A DNA stretch of 32,639 bases from contig DULR01000059.1 in assembly GCA_012840245.1 (NCBI GenBank), forward strand, positions 1 to 32,639. The letters are read 5' to 3'. Of this stretch, positions 1 through 7,991 are shown piece by piece. The notes under the pieces were generated by a model. It saw nothing but the letters and a program-made list of their open reading frames with translations, was not told the origin of the DNA and searched no databases. The position numbers and the translations under genes were made by a program. This stretch comes from Clostridiaceae bacterium (lineage in GTDB: Bacteria; Bacillota; Clostridia; DSM-8532). Position 1 is the first letter of the stretch, and each line of letters starts with the position of its first letter.

Positions 1-127
1 GGGGGCCCTGCCCGTTATCAGCTGGGTGTATATGTCAGTATACAATTTGAGTGGGTGTATTTGCACCAATCAGGGTGGTACCGCAGAAGCAAAGCTTTTG
101 TCCCTTGTCGGGATAAAAGCTTTTTTA
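1..127 (+). promoter_or_regulatory. T-box riboswitch (3' part, first of a tandem pair)
   Basis: The 3' half of a T-box leader is visible. The conserved T-box antiterminator sequence (AGGGTGGTACCGCAG) lies at 72-86, and a terminator hairpin with a T run follows at 91-126. The segment before it (CCGTTATC, then a GTGGGTG/CACC helix) matches the equivalent positions of the second T-box downstream. Stem I and its specifier codon lie before the window, so its amino acid cannot be read here; tryptophan is inferred from its position in front of the trp leader. T-boxes bind uncharged tRNA and allow read-through of the terminator. Confidence 0.85.
91..126 (+). terminator. T-box 1 intrinsic terminator
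   Basis: A stem of AAAGCTTTTGTCC (91-103) pairs with GGATAAAAGCTTT (111-123) with one G-U pair, followed by T residues. It competes with the antiterminator formed by the T-box sequence just upstream. Confidence 0.8.
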
Positions 128-164
128 ATTTATAAGGAACCCGGTTCCATATAGTATAGTAAGA

Positions 165-438
165 AAAAATCGATAAACCGATGCGCAAGAAGAGTAGATA
201 TGCAAAAGCATCGCAGAGAGCCGCCGGTGGTGAGAGGGCGGTATGCCGGAGCATATTGAATGGGCTTGCAAGGGCGTTTCGAAACCCGATCCGGGGAGTA
301 GGCAACGACGGGGTCCCCTCCGTTATCAAAGGGTAGCGTATGATTGTACGCGAGAATCGAGTGGGTAATTTTTTACCAATCAGGGTGGCACCGCAGAAGC
401 TAGGCTTTTGTCCCTTACGTGGACAAAAGCCTTTTTTT
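165..438 (+). promoter_or_regulatory. T-box riboswitch, tryptophan-specific (second of tandem pair)
   Basis: This is a complete T-box leader ahead of trpE. Stem I starts near 180. It contains an AGTA bulge motif near 194-197 and the usual distal-loop pattern (AGAGAGCC, then GGTGGTGAGAGGGCGG) at about 213-242. The specifier region reads GAATGGGC, putting a TGG (Trp) codon at 261-263. The T-box sequence AGGGTGGCACCGCAG is at 382-396, and a terminator follows. In the family, uncharged tRNA pairs with the specifier and the T-box bulge and prevents termination, so trp genes are expressed when tryptophan is scarce. Two such leaders in series should tighten the response. Confidence 0.92.
402..438 (+). 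terminator. T-box 2 intrinsic terminator
   Basis: A perfect 12-bp stem, AGGCTTTTGTCC (402-413) with GGACAAAAGCCT (421-432), is followed by a run of T residues. It lies directly before the trpE ribosome site. Confidence 0.88.
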
Positions 439-466
439 ATACCCAAAAAGACTGGAGGGAAGAAAA

Positions 467-1930
467 ATGGTCAGACCTGATTACGAAAGAGTATGTGCTT
501 TGGCAAAAGACTATGACATCATACCGATACTAAAGGAGATCCACGCCGATACTGTCACGCCCATAATGCTGCTTGGAAAGATATCGGCCATAAGCAAGAG
601 CTGTTTCCTGCTTGAGAGCGTGGAAGCGGGAACTCAATGGAGCAGATATTCTTTTCTTGGCTATGATCCTGTCATGCGCATCTGTGGAAGGGAGAAAAGG
701 ATCATTGTTGAGAAAGAGGACTTGATCAAGGTAGTTTTAACAGACAAACCATACGATATGCTGCGTAAGATCCTGCAGGATTACCGGGCACCTGAAATAG
801 AAGGCATGCCGCCGTTTACGGGAGGTTTTGTGGGATATTTTTCCTACTCCATGTTCAGCCTGGCCGAGAAGGGACTAAAAATAAAGCGCGGCGAATTCAA
901 TGACTTCGAACTCATGCTGTTTGACAGGGTCATCGTATATGACCACCTGAAACAGAAGATCTGCATTGTTGTGAACATGAAAACTGAAAATGCTGAAGAG
1001 AATTACAAAAAGGCGGTCAGAAATATCGACGAAATAACAGAGGTTATCACAGGTACGCAAATGCCTTCTTTCCCCGAAAGCGATAAAAATGTCAGATTCA
1101 GATGCAACGTGAGCAGGGAAGAATACTGCCGGCTTGTTGAGAGAACCAAAGAATATATCAGGGAAGGCGATATATTCCAGGCAGTCATCTCGCGGCAGTT
1201 CACAGCTCCATATAAAAGCAGCCTGATAAACGCATACCGGGTCCTGAGAACCACCAATCCCTCACCCTACATGGTCTATATGAATATGGGCGATACCGAA
1301 ATAATATGTTCCTCTCCTGAAACGCTCATACAGCTTCGCAAAGGCAGACTGGCCACTTTTCCGGTTGCAGGCTCAAGACCGCGGGGCAAAACGGATGAAG
1401 AGGATATGATGCTTGAAAAGGAGCTGCTCTCCGATGAGAAGGAACTGGCCGAACATAATATGCTGGTGGATCTGGGAAGGAACGATCTTGGCAAGATCTC
1501 AAAATTCTCTTCGGTAGAGGTGACTGAATATATCAAGGTACACAAGTACTCGACCATCATGCATATCTGTTCCAGGGTGGAAGGCGATATAAGACCGGAA
1601 TGCGATGGATTAAGCGCTATCGAAGCTATCCTGCCGGCCGGGACGCTGTCCGGAGCTCCAAAATTCAGAGCATGTGAGATAATAGATGAACTTGAGAGCG
1701 AGCCCCGGGGCATTTACGGAGGTGCTTTGGGATATATTGATTTTTCAGGGAACATGGATACCTGCATCGCGATCCGGATGGCCGTCAGGAAAGACAATAA
1801 AGTTTATGTTCAGGCAGGCGGTGGCATCGTTGCCGACAGCATACCTGAAAAGGAATATGAGGAGTCGGGCAACAAGGCACAGGCCGTGTTAAATGCGATC
1901 TGCAAAGCAGCGGAGGTGGATGGCCTGTGA
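467..1930 (+). CDS. trpE: Anthranilate synthase component I (TrpE)
   Basis: TrpE makes anthranilate from chorismate, using ammonia supplied by TrpG; it is the first committed step of tryptophan synthesis in the cytoplasm. The 487-residue length is normal. The N-terminal LLESVEAG motif (tryptophan feedback site in the family) is present. The C-terminal chorismate-binding domain shows FPVAGSRPRG, EHNMLVDLGRNDLG and PAGTLSGAPK. I start at ATG 467 because GGAGGG (454-459) sits at the right distance. An in-frame ATG at 419 lies inside the T-box terminator and is unlikely to be used. The stop overlaps the trpG start (GTGA). PabB is the main alternative, but the trp operon context and the LLES motif favour TrpE. 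Confidence 0.97.
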   Translation: MVRPDYERVCALAKDYDIIPILKEIHADTVTPIMLLGKISAISKSCFLLESVEAGTQWSRYSFLGYDPVMRICGREKRIIVEKEDLIKVVLTDKPYDMLRKILQDYRAPEIEGMPPFTGGFVGYFSYSMFSLAEKGLKIKRGEFNDFELMLFDRVIVYDHLKQKICIVVNMKTENAEENYKKAVRNIDEITEVITGTQMPSFPESDKNVRFRCNVSREEYCRLVERTKEYIREGDIFQAVISRQFTAPYKSSLINAYRVLRTTNPSPYMVYMNMGDTEIICSSPETLIQLRKGRLATFPVAGSRPRGKTDEEDMMLEKELLSDEKELAEHNMLVDLGRNDLGKISKFSSVEVTEYIKVHKYSTIMHICSRVEGDIRPECDGLSAIEAILPAGTLSGAPKFRACEIIDELESEPRGIYGGALGYIDFSGNMDTCIAIRMAVRKDNKVYVQAGGGIVADSIPEKEYEESGNKAQAVLNAICKAAEVDGL

Positions 1931-2496
1931 TATTGATCATCGATAATTACGACAGCTTCACTTATAACCTGGTCCAGCTGACTGGTCAAACAGATGCTGA
2001 CATCAGAGTGGTCCGAAATGACGCCATATCTGTTGAAGAGGTCATAATACTTGATCCGACACATATAATTCTTTCCCCCGGACCGGGCAGACCTGATAAA
2101 GCCGGTATTTGCGAAGATCTGATACGGAAGATGGCCGGAAGGGTGCCCATACTGGGCGTCTGCCTGGGACACCAGGCCATATGCGAGGTGTATGGAGCGG
2201 TGATCTCTTATGCCGGAAGGCTGATGCACGGCAAGAAATCAATGATTTATATTGACAATTCCTGTCCGCTTTTTTATGGGCTTCCTGACAGGATCGAGGC
2301 TGCCAGATACCATTCTCTGGCTGCGAAAAGAGAGACCCTTCCCAAAGATCTGATAATCACAGGGTTGGACGAAGCCGGAGAGATCATGGCAGTACGGCAT
2401 AGGTTTCACCAAGTATACGGTGTCCAGTTCCATCCCGAATCGGTCATGACACCTCATGGCCATGCAATTCTAAGAAATTTTCTGAAAGGAGAATGA
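1927..2496 (+). CDS. trpG: Anthranilate synthase component II, glutamine amidotransferase (TrpG/PabA)
   Basis: This is a class I glutamine amidotransferase that hydrolyses glutamine and passes ammonia to TrpE. The 189-residue protein begins MILIIDNYDSFTYNLVQ, typical of TrpG/PabA. It has the oxyanion motif SPGPGRP (about 50-56), the nucleophile Cys79 in GVCLGHQ, and the His169/Glu171 pair in the C-terminal HPES. The start is GTG, four bases overlapping the trpE stop, which implies translational coupling and 1:1 synthesis with TrpE. Such subunits often also serve PabB for folate synthesis; nothing here settles that. Confidence 0.96.
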   Translation: MILIIDNYDSFTYNLVQLTGQTDADIRVVRNDAISVEEVIILDPTHIILSPGPGRPDKAGICEDLIRKMAGRVPILGVCLGHQAICEVYGAVISYAGRLMHGKKSMIYIDNSCPLFYGLPDRIEAARYHSLAAKRETLPKDLIITGLDEAGEIMAVRHRFHQVYGVQFHPESVMTPHGHAILRNFLKGE

Positions 2497-2499
2497 TTT

Positions 2500-3522
2500 A
2501 TGATCAGGAATGCAATAAATGATGTCGTAAATGGTAAGAACCTTGATTTTGAGCATGCCAGGACTGTTATGGGCGCCATCATGGAAGGTATGGCGACACA
2601 GGCGCAGATAGGAGCTCTGCTGACGGGGCTTCGCATGAAGGGAGAAACGGTGGAGGAAATCACTGCGTGCGCTGCGGTGATGCGCGAAAAAGCAAAAAAA
2701 TTGAACCCGTTCCGGGATGTGGTCGATATCGTGGGGACAGGAGGTGACTGCACCAATACATTCAACATATCCACCACAGCAGCTTTCGTGACAGCAGCGT
2801 GCGGTGTTCCGGTGGCCAAACACGGGAACAGGGGAGTGTCCAGTAAAAGCGGTGCTGCAGATGTTCTGGAATGTCTGGGAGTAAACATAAACCTGACCCC
2901 GGAGCAAAACGAAAGGGTGCTTGAAGAATGTGATATCTGCTTTATGTTCGCGCCGCTCTACCATACTTCGATGAAATATGCGGCACCGGTGCGGAAAGAG
3001 CTGGGGATAAGGACTATTTTCAATATACTGGGTCCACTGGCCAATCCTGCTGGAGCTTCGATGCAGCTAATGGGTGTTTATGACCGAAAGCTAGTTGAAC
3101 CCCTGGCGCAGGTGCTTGCCAACCTTGGGGTCAGGAGAGGCATGGTGGTGAGCGGGGGCGATGAAGGAATGGATGAAGTCACCCTGACCGGTGAGACCTA
3201 TATATGTGAAATCGACAGCGGAAAGCTCCGTTCATATACAATAACACCCGAACAGTTCGGGTTTCAGAGATGCAGGCTGGAAGACCTGTGCGGAGGCAGC
3301 CCTGAAAAGAATGCACAAATCACAATGAGCATACTTAAAGGCGAGGAGCAGGGGCCAAAGCGGGAGGTGGTCATTCTGAACTCGGCCATGGCGCTTTATC
3401 TGGGCTTGAAAAACCGTACGGTGAACGATTGTGTGGATTTGGCCAGGGATATGATAGACAGCGGAAAAGCCCAGAAAAAGCTTGAAGATTTCCGCCGTCT
3501 GACCAATGAGGTGGTCATATGA
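2500..3522 (+). CDS. trpD: Anthranilate phosphoribosyltransferase (TrpD)
   Basis: TrpD transfers the phosphoribosyl group of PRPP to anthranilate, the second step of the pathway. The 340-residue length is normal. Diagnostic motifs are GTGGD (PRPP/Mg binding, in DIVGTGGDCTNTFNIST) near residue 80, KHGNRGVSSKSGAAD near 107-121, and the DEGMDE acidic motif near residue 222. The start ATG at 2500 has AAAGGAG at 2485-2491, three bases after the trpG stop. The stop overlaps the trpC start (ATGA). There is no fusion to TrpG, unlike enterobacteria. Confidence 0.97.
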   Translation: MIRNAINDVVNGKNLDFEHARTVMGAIMEGMATQAQIGALLTGLRMKGETVEEITACAAVMREKAKKLNPFRDVVDIVGTGGDCTNTFNISTTAAFVTAACGVPVAKHGNRGVSSKSGAADVLECLGVNINLTPEQNERVLEECDICFMFAPLYHTSMKYAAPVRKELGIRTIFNILGPLANPAGASMQLMGVYDRKLVEPLAQVLANLGVRRGMVVSGGDEGMDEVTLTGETYICEIDSGKLRSYTITPEQFGFQRCRLEDLCGGSPEKNAQITMSILKGEEQGPKREVVILNSAMALYLGLKNRTVNDCVDLARDMIDSGKAQKKLEDFRRLTNEVVI

Positions 3523-4313
3523 TCCTTGAAAAAATCGTTGCCGCGACCAGACTGCGTGTCGAGAGGATGAAAGAGCTGCTGCCCTTGGAAAAAATCAGGG
3601 ATAAAGCATACAGCGCAGATATAACATCAGATTTTCCCTTTGAGAAGGCATTGAGGAAACAGGATATAAGCTTCATCTGTGAGGTTAAAAGAGCATCGCC
3701 GTCTAAGGGAATGATCGCGGAGGACTTTCCATATCTTCGGATAGCATCGGATTATGAAGAAGCGGGAGCGGATGCCATCTCGGTGCTGACCGAGCCCAGA
3801 TTTTTCAAAGGCGGGAACAAATATCTGGCTGAAATCAAAGACAAGGTATCGGTGCCGGTGTTGCGAAAGGATTTTATAATCGATCCATACCAGATCTATG
3901 AAAGCAAGATCCTCGGAGCCTCGGCCGTTCTGCTGATTTGTACGCTGCTGGATACCAAAACCCTTTATCAATTCCTGTCGATTTGTCATGAGCTGGGCAT
4001 GTCGGCCCTTGTGGAAGCCCACAACGATGCCGAAATCGAATCAGCCCTTAATGCAGGGGCAGGGATAATCGGGGTCAACAACCGCAATCTCAATGATTTC
4101 TCGGTGGATATAACCAACAGCATCAGATTGAGGGAGATGGTTCCCGATAACATAGCTTTCGTATCCGAAAGTGGTATAAAAACCCCGGAAGACGTTGAAA
4201 TGCTGAGAAAGGCGAAGACGGATGGCGTCCTGATCGGCGAAGCGCTCATGATATGCCAGGATAAAAAGAAAATGATCGAGTACCTGAGAGGTAACGGCAA
4301 TGACCAAAATTAA
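3519..4313 (+). CDS. trpC: Indole-3-glycerol phosphate synthase (TrpC)
   Basis: TrpC closes the indole ring of carboxyphenylamino-deoxyribulose phosphate, releasing CO2 and water. It is a single-domain (beta/alpha)8 barrel of 264 residues. Family motifs appear in order: CEVKRASPSKG with the catalytic lysine, LRKDFIID, ALVEAHN, GVNNRNL, VSESGI and VLIGEALM (phosphate site). The start overlaps the trpD stop by four bases, and its 3' end overlaps trpF by 14 bases, so translation of all three is probably coupled. It is not fused to TrpF as in E. coli. Confidence 0.97.
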   Translation: MILEKIVAATRLRVERMKELLPLEKIRDKAYSADITSDFPFEKALRKQDISFICEVKRASPSKGMIAEDFPYLRIASDYEEAGADAISVLTEPRFFKGGNKYLAEIKDKVSVPVLRKDFIIDPYQIYESKILGASAVLLICTLLDTKTLYQFLSICHELGMSALVEAHNDAEIESALNAGAGIIGVNNRNLNDFSVDITNSIRLREMVPDNIAFVSESGIKTPEDVEMLRKAKTDGVLIGEALMICQDKKKMIEYLRGNGNDQN

Positions 4314-4923
4314 AATATGCGGCCTGACAAGGGAAGAGGATATAAAGTCGGTGAACCTGTGGCTTCCTGATTACATTGGCTTCGTCTTCTGCAAAAGCCG
4401 CCGGCAGATCGATCCAAATCAGGCTGGTAAGCTGAAAAAATTGCTTGACGAACGTATCAGGGCGGCAGGAGTGTTTGTAAATGCGCCGTTAGATTTTATC
4501 GAGAGGCTGTTTTATGACGGCATAATCGATATTGTCCAGCTGCATGGTGATGAAAGCCCTGTGTACATTTCAAAGCTGAAAAGCCGAATCCCATGTCCTG
4601 TCATCAAAGCCGTACGGGTTAAAAACGCAGACCAGATATTGAAATATGAAAAGTTTCCCTGTGACATATTGCTGCTCGATGCCTATGTTGAAGGTTTTTA
4701 TGGCGGAAGCGGAAAAACATTCGATCATTCAGTCGTTCCGAAGCTGAATAAGGAATTCTTCATTGCCGGCGGTCTGAACATGGAAAATATAGAGCGAACC
4801 ATAAAGATGCTGGAGCCATGTGGAGTTGACATAAGCAGCGGAGTTGAAACGAACGGAATAAAAGATGACGACAAGATATCAAAGATCGTCAGAATGATCA
4901 GAAGTTTGGATAAAAAAGCATAA
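4300..4923 (+). CDS. trpF: Phosphoribosylanthranilate isomerase (TrpF)
   Basis: TrpF performs the Amadori rearrangement between the TrpD and TrpC steps. The 207-residue barrel has the expected Cys7 in KICGLT (general base in the family) and Asp127 in LLLDAY (general acid), plus the C-terminal phosphate-binding FIAGGLN and VDISSGVE. It begins inside the end of trpC. It is the last gene of the operon: trpB and trpA, which usually follow in this gene order, are not present, and the next gene is a LacI regulator about 190 bases on. No convincing terminator was found just after the stop. Confidence 0.96.
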   Translation: MTKIKICGLTREEDIKSVNLWLPDYIGFVFCKSRRQIDPNQAGKLKKLLDERIRAAGVFVNAPLDFIERLFYDGIIDIVQLHGDESPVYISKLKSRIPCPVIKAVRVKNADQILKYEKFPCDILLLDAYVEGFYGGSGKTFDHSVVPKLNKEFFIAGGLNMENIERTIKMLEPCGVDISSGVETNGIKDDDKISKIVRMIRSLDKKA

Positions 4924-5049
4924 ACTGCAGGGGCTTTTGCGATATCGGGACATATTGGATCGAAGTTTCTGCTATATTGGTTTTATTGGAGTTTTTACAT
5001 GAACGACAGAATTTGATGCACAATTATATGAAAAAATCAGGAAGTGTGT

Positions 5050-5074
5050 TATTATAGAATTAACGTTATCGTTA
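5050..5074 (+). promoter_or_regulatory. Probable lacI promoter -10 and LacI-family operator
   Basis: A TATTAT -10-like box (5050-5055) is followed by the palindrome TAACG-TTAT-CGTTA (5061-5074), which would cover the transcription start. No good -35 is visible. The same half-sites occur in front of the solute-binding protein gene, which suggests the regulator represses both units (inference). Confidence 0.6.
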
Positions 5075-5113
5075 TCGAGAATAATATTGCATCATTTTCC
5101 GGGAGGCATTTGA

Positions 5114-6115
5114 ATGAAACAGGTTACTATAAAGGAGATCGCCGAAAAAACGGGGTTCTCGGTAAATACAGTGTCAAGGGCTCTTTCCAACAGAGGCGAG
5201 ATCAAGAAGGAGACAGCTGATCTGATAAGACAAAAGGCTAAGGAAATGGGATACCTGCCCAATTTGCTGGCCAGAGGGCTATCGGGCAAGAGAACGAACA
5301 CAATAGGTCTGATCATGGGCGAAACCCAAAATCCATACCATTGGCCTGTTGTTGGTGTTATACAGAAGGAACTGACCAGAAGGGGACAAAACCTGATTTT
5401 GGCCAACAGCGAAGAAACCGCGGAAGGGTTGTATAATGCAGTCAGCATAATGCTCTCGTCAAGGGTAGACGGTCTTTTGATGTTCTACCCGGACAAAGGT
5501 GAAGAATCATTGCACCTGCTGCAAAAGCACAATGTTCCCACTGTTCTGCTCGCTACCCATTCCAATGTACCCATAAGCTACATTGAGGTGGATGAAGAAA
5601 AAGAGGGTTACCTGGCCACATCCTATCTGCTGGACCGTGGATGTAAAAAAATAGCCTATATCAGCAGGGATGAGGACACACTTCCCAGCAAGGCAAGACA
5701 GAAGGGATGGGCAAAAGCCCTCAAAGAAAGAGGTCTTGACTGTTCGGCGGTTTTTACTGCTGATTCTTCGCTTCAGGGCGGGAACCGGATATCTGCATCG
5801 ACAGATTTCGTATCTCTGGGGTTTGACGGCATTGTTGCATATAATGACCTGATAGCCATAGGAATAATGCACAACATTAGCGAAAGGGGCTATGCGATAC
5901 CTGAGCAGATATCGGTTATCGGTTTTGACAATATTTCGTACGGTGAATATTCCTACCCTCCGCTGACGACCATAGATGTGCAAAAGGAGGAAATTGGAAG
6001 AAGAGCAGTGGAGATGCTCATGGGGCATATCGGGTATAAAACGGAATACAATAAGGTGCCATTTGAGAAAGTAATACTCGAATCCAAACTGATTGTCAGA
6101 AAGAGCACACGATAA
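5114..6115 (+). CDS. LacI-family transcriptional regulator
   Basis: This 333-residue protein has the standard LacI/GalR layout. An N-terminal helix-turn-helix (VTIKEIAEKTGFSVNTVSRA, about residues 4-23) is followed by the hinge helix (LLARGLSGKRT), then a periplasmic-binding-protein-like sensor from about residue 60 (NTIGLIMGETQNPYHWPVV) to the end (SVIGFDNISYGEYSYPPLTT). The start ATG at 5114 has GGGAGG at 5101-5106. It sits directly upstream of the sugar transporter and glycosidase genes in the same direction and is probably their local regulator. The effector sugar is not shown by the sequence; an arabinose-type sugar or oligosaccharide would fit. Confidence 0.93.
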   Translation: MKQVTIKEIAEKTGFSVNTVSRALSNRGEIKKETADLIRQKAKEMGYLPNLLARGLSGKRTNTIGLIMGETQNPYHWPVVGVIQKELTRRGQNLILANSEETAEGLYNAVSIMLSSRVDGLLMFYPDKGEESLHLLQKHNVPTVLLATHSNVPISYIEVDEEKEGYLATSYLLDRGCKKIAYISRDEDTLPSKARQKGWAKALKERGLDCSAVFTADSSLQGGNRISASTDFVSLGFDGIVAYNDLIAIGIMHNISERGYAIPEQISVIGFDNISYGEYSYPPLTTIDVQKEEIGRRAVEMLMGHIGYKTEYNKVPFEKVILESKLIVRKSTR

Positions 6116-6148
6116 GCATCAAGTAATAACAAAGCAAGTCATTGTAAC

Positions 6149-6198
6149 GGGAATGCATGATCAGTATACTTATAGGCCGATTGATGCATTCCCTTTTT
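6149..6198 (+). terminator. Intrinsic terminator after lacI
   Basis: GGGAATGCAT (6149-6158) pairs with ATGCATTCCC (6184-6193) and is followed by TTTTT. It separates the regulator from the transporter operon, which then has its own promoter. Confidence 0.82.
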
Positions 6199-6372
6199 CG
6201 TAAACGGCGACAATTTCCATTCACTCACTATTTATTTGCAATATAGATTTAAAGTAATATATATACATTCGAGATGAAATGTTCAAAATCATTGAAAACT
6301 AAATTATAAAGCGGATTTTAAAGCCTTGTCGAATGATTGGAAAAAAAGGCGGACAAAATTTGAAGCAAATTA
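6199..6372. other. AT-rich intergenic stretch, no gene seen
   Basis: This stretch between the lacI terminator and the transporter promoter is very AT-rich, with no supported coding frame or RNA gene. It may hold upstream promoter elements. Confidence 0.5.
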
Positions 6373-6402
6373 TTGACTTTTAAAATAAGGCCATGTTATT
6401 AT
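6373..6402 (+). promoter_or_regulatory. Sigma-A promoter of the sugar ABC transporter operon
   Basis: The -35 box TTGACT (6373-6378) is 18 bases from the -10 box TATTAT (6397-6402). Operator palindromes lie immediately downstream, as expected for a repressed sugar operon. Confidence 0.72.
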
Positions 6403-6417
6403 AAAAATGTACCAAAT

Positions 6418-6451
6418 GTTAACGTTAACGGGAATGAATACGGTAGCGTTA
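6418..6451 (+). promoter_or_regulatory. Two LacI-family (or cre-like) operators
   Basis: The perfect palindrome GTTAACGTTAAC (6418-6429), with core TAACGTTA at 6420-6427, lies about 16 bases after the -10 box. A second near-copy, TAGCGTTA, follows at 6444-6451, 24 bases further (centre to centre). The half-sites match those at the lacI promoter. The first site also fits the CcpA cre consensus TGWNANCGNTNWCA at all fixed positions but the last (TGTTAACGTTAACG at 6417-6430), so carbon catabolite control is an alternative or additional reading. Confidence 0.65.
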
Positions 6452-6491
6452 ATTCACAAAAACGGTGCAATAAAATTGAAGGAGGAAAAAC

Positions 6492-7877
6492 ATGAGAAAG
6501 TCGAGAATTCTATTAGTCTTACTATGCCTGGTTTTTGCAGTTTCGGTACTTGCAGGCTGCGGTTCTAAAGAATCAGGAACAACACAGACACCTTCAGGCG
6601 GCAATCAAACCACTACATCAGGAAATCAAGGCAAATCAGATGAAAAGATCGAAATGACATTCATGGGATGGGGTCAGCCATCTGAACAGGAGATTTTCCA
6701 GAAGATGTTCAATAAGTTCCAGGATAAGAACGCGAATATCACAGTGAAGTACATAAACGTTGATCCCGGTCAGTTCGCAACGAAACTCAGCACCGCTATC
6801 GCTGGCGGAACAGCACCCGATGTTTTCTATGTAACAGGCGGAGATTTCATGAAATACGTCAAATCGAACACTCTGCTCAACTTGTCTCCGTACCTGGACA
6901 GTGCTTCAGTGTTTGACAAGAATGATGTTTGGCCGCAGGCCCTGATAAGATGGTCATCCGACGGCCAGATTTCGGGCAAAGGAGATCTTTATGCCCTGCC
7001 GAAAGACGTTGGACCATATCCTATGGTATACAATAAGACTCTTATGGAAGAATGCGGCGTAACTCCTCCCGATCCGAAGGTGCCCTGGACATGGGAGCAA
7101 TTCCTCGATGCGTGTGCAAAAATGACCAAGGATAAAGACGGCGACGGCAAGATCGATCAGTTCGGTTGCGCGTTCATTCCTAATGAAGCAGCCATCTGGA
7201 GTATGGGCGGAAGCTGGCTGTCCGAGGACAAGACAAGAGTGACCATCGATACTCCCGAGTTCGTAAAAGGTTTGAAATTGCTTTATGATATCACCAATAC
7301 ATATCACTACGCTCCCAATGCGAACGAAAACTCAGCGAACTCCTGGTGGAACCGCTGGCTTGCCGGTGAGATCGGCATAACAGGTATGGGACCGTGGGAT
7401 CAGCCTACATTCTGGACACAACTGGAATTCGAATGGGATATCGCACAATGGCCGATGGACAAAGACACAGGCATATCAAGGAACTGGCTTGGTTCGATGG
7501 GTATCGGTGTATATGCTAAGACAAAATATCAGCAGCAGGCATTCGATCTTGCATCATATCTGACACTGGATCCCGACGGACAGAGAGAACTGTATCAGAT
7601 GGGTCAAATGGTTCCGAACCTGATTTCAATGGCCAGAGGCGAGTTCCTCGAAATGGATAAAGGACCCAAGAGCAGATTCGTATTCCTTGACTATATCGAA
7701 AAATACAGCGCTCCCGATATCGGAAGCGGCAATGTGGACAATAAATGGCTCGATCAGTTCAATCAGGACCTTGCAGAAGTCATGAACGGCAAAATGAGTC
7801 CTGAAGAATGGGTAAAGAAAGAGCAGCCTATCCTTCAGAAGCTTTATGAAGAAGGCGGAAATGTTCCTTCGAATTAA
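6492..7877 (+). CDS. Sugar ABC transporter substrate-binding lipoprotein
   Basis: This 461-residue protein is an extracellular solute-binding protein of the family-1 (CUT1, oligosaccharide) type. It has a lipoprotein signal with hydrophobic segment LLVLLCLVFAVSVLAGC and lipobox LAGC (Cys23), then a Ser/Thr/Gly-rich linker, then the binding domain (MTFMGWGQPSEQEIFQKMFN, GGTAPDVFYV, and a tryptophan-rich ligand region around WPQALIRW, GGSWLSED and NSWWNRW). The start has GGAGG at 6481-6485. It would sit outside the membrane and deliver an oligosaccharide to the two permeases encoded next. The specificity cannot be read from sequence; the GH93/GH43/GH2 genes downstream suggest an arabinose-containing oligosaccharide. 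Confidence 0.94.
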   Translation: MRKSRILLVLLCLVFAVSVLAGCGSKESGTTQTPSGGNQTTTSGNQGKSDEKIEMTFMGWGQPSEQEIFQKMFNKFQDKNANITVKYINVDPGQFATKLSTAIAGGTAPDVFYVTGGDFMKYVKSNTLLNLSPYLDSASVFDKNDVWPQALIRWSSDGQISGKGDLYALPKDVGPYPMVYNKTLMEECGVTPPDPKVPWTWEQFLDACAKMTKDKDGDGKIDQFGCAFIPNEAAIWSMGGSWLSEDKTRVTIDTPEFVKGLKLLYDITNTYHYAPNANENSANSWWNRWLAGEIGITGMGPWDQPTFWTQLEFEWDIAQWPMDKDTGISRNWLGSMGIGVYAKTKYQQQAFDLASYLTLDPDGQRELYQMGQMVPNLISMARGEFLEMDKGPKSRFVFLDYIEKYSAPDIGSGNVDNKWLDQFNQDLAEVMNGKMSPEEWVKKEQPILQKLYEEGGNVPSN

Positions 7878-7916
7878 GTTTTGACAGAGTAAATCAGACA
7901 TTGCGATAAAACTCAG

Positions 7917-7948
7917 GCAGCAAAGGATACCCCGATATCCTTTGCTGC
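7917..7948 (+). other. mRNA hairpin between binding protein and permease genes
   Basis: A perfect 13-bp stem, GCAGCAAAGGATA (7917-7929) with TATCCTTTGCTGC (7936-7948), has a six-base loop and no following T run. In such operons, hairpins at this position protect the upstream message and keep the binding protein more abundant than the permeases (known for mal-type operons; inferred here). Without the T run it is unlikely to be an efficient terminator. Confidence 0.75.
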
Positions 7949-7991
7949 TTAAGAATCGCTTTTCGGTCGCGTAGTTAAGGAGCGTGTGTTT

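Noticed and set aside
18..446. 142-codon minus-strand frame across the T-box region
   Set aside because: The region is explained by two RNA leaders on the plus strand; the frame is incidental.
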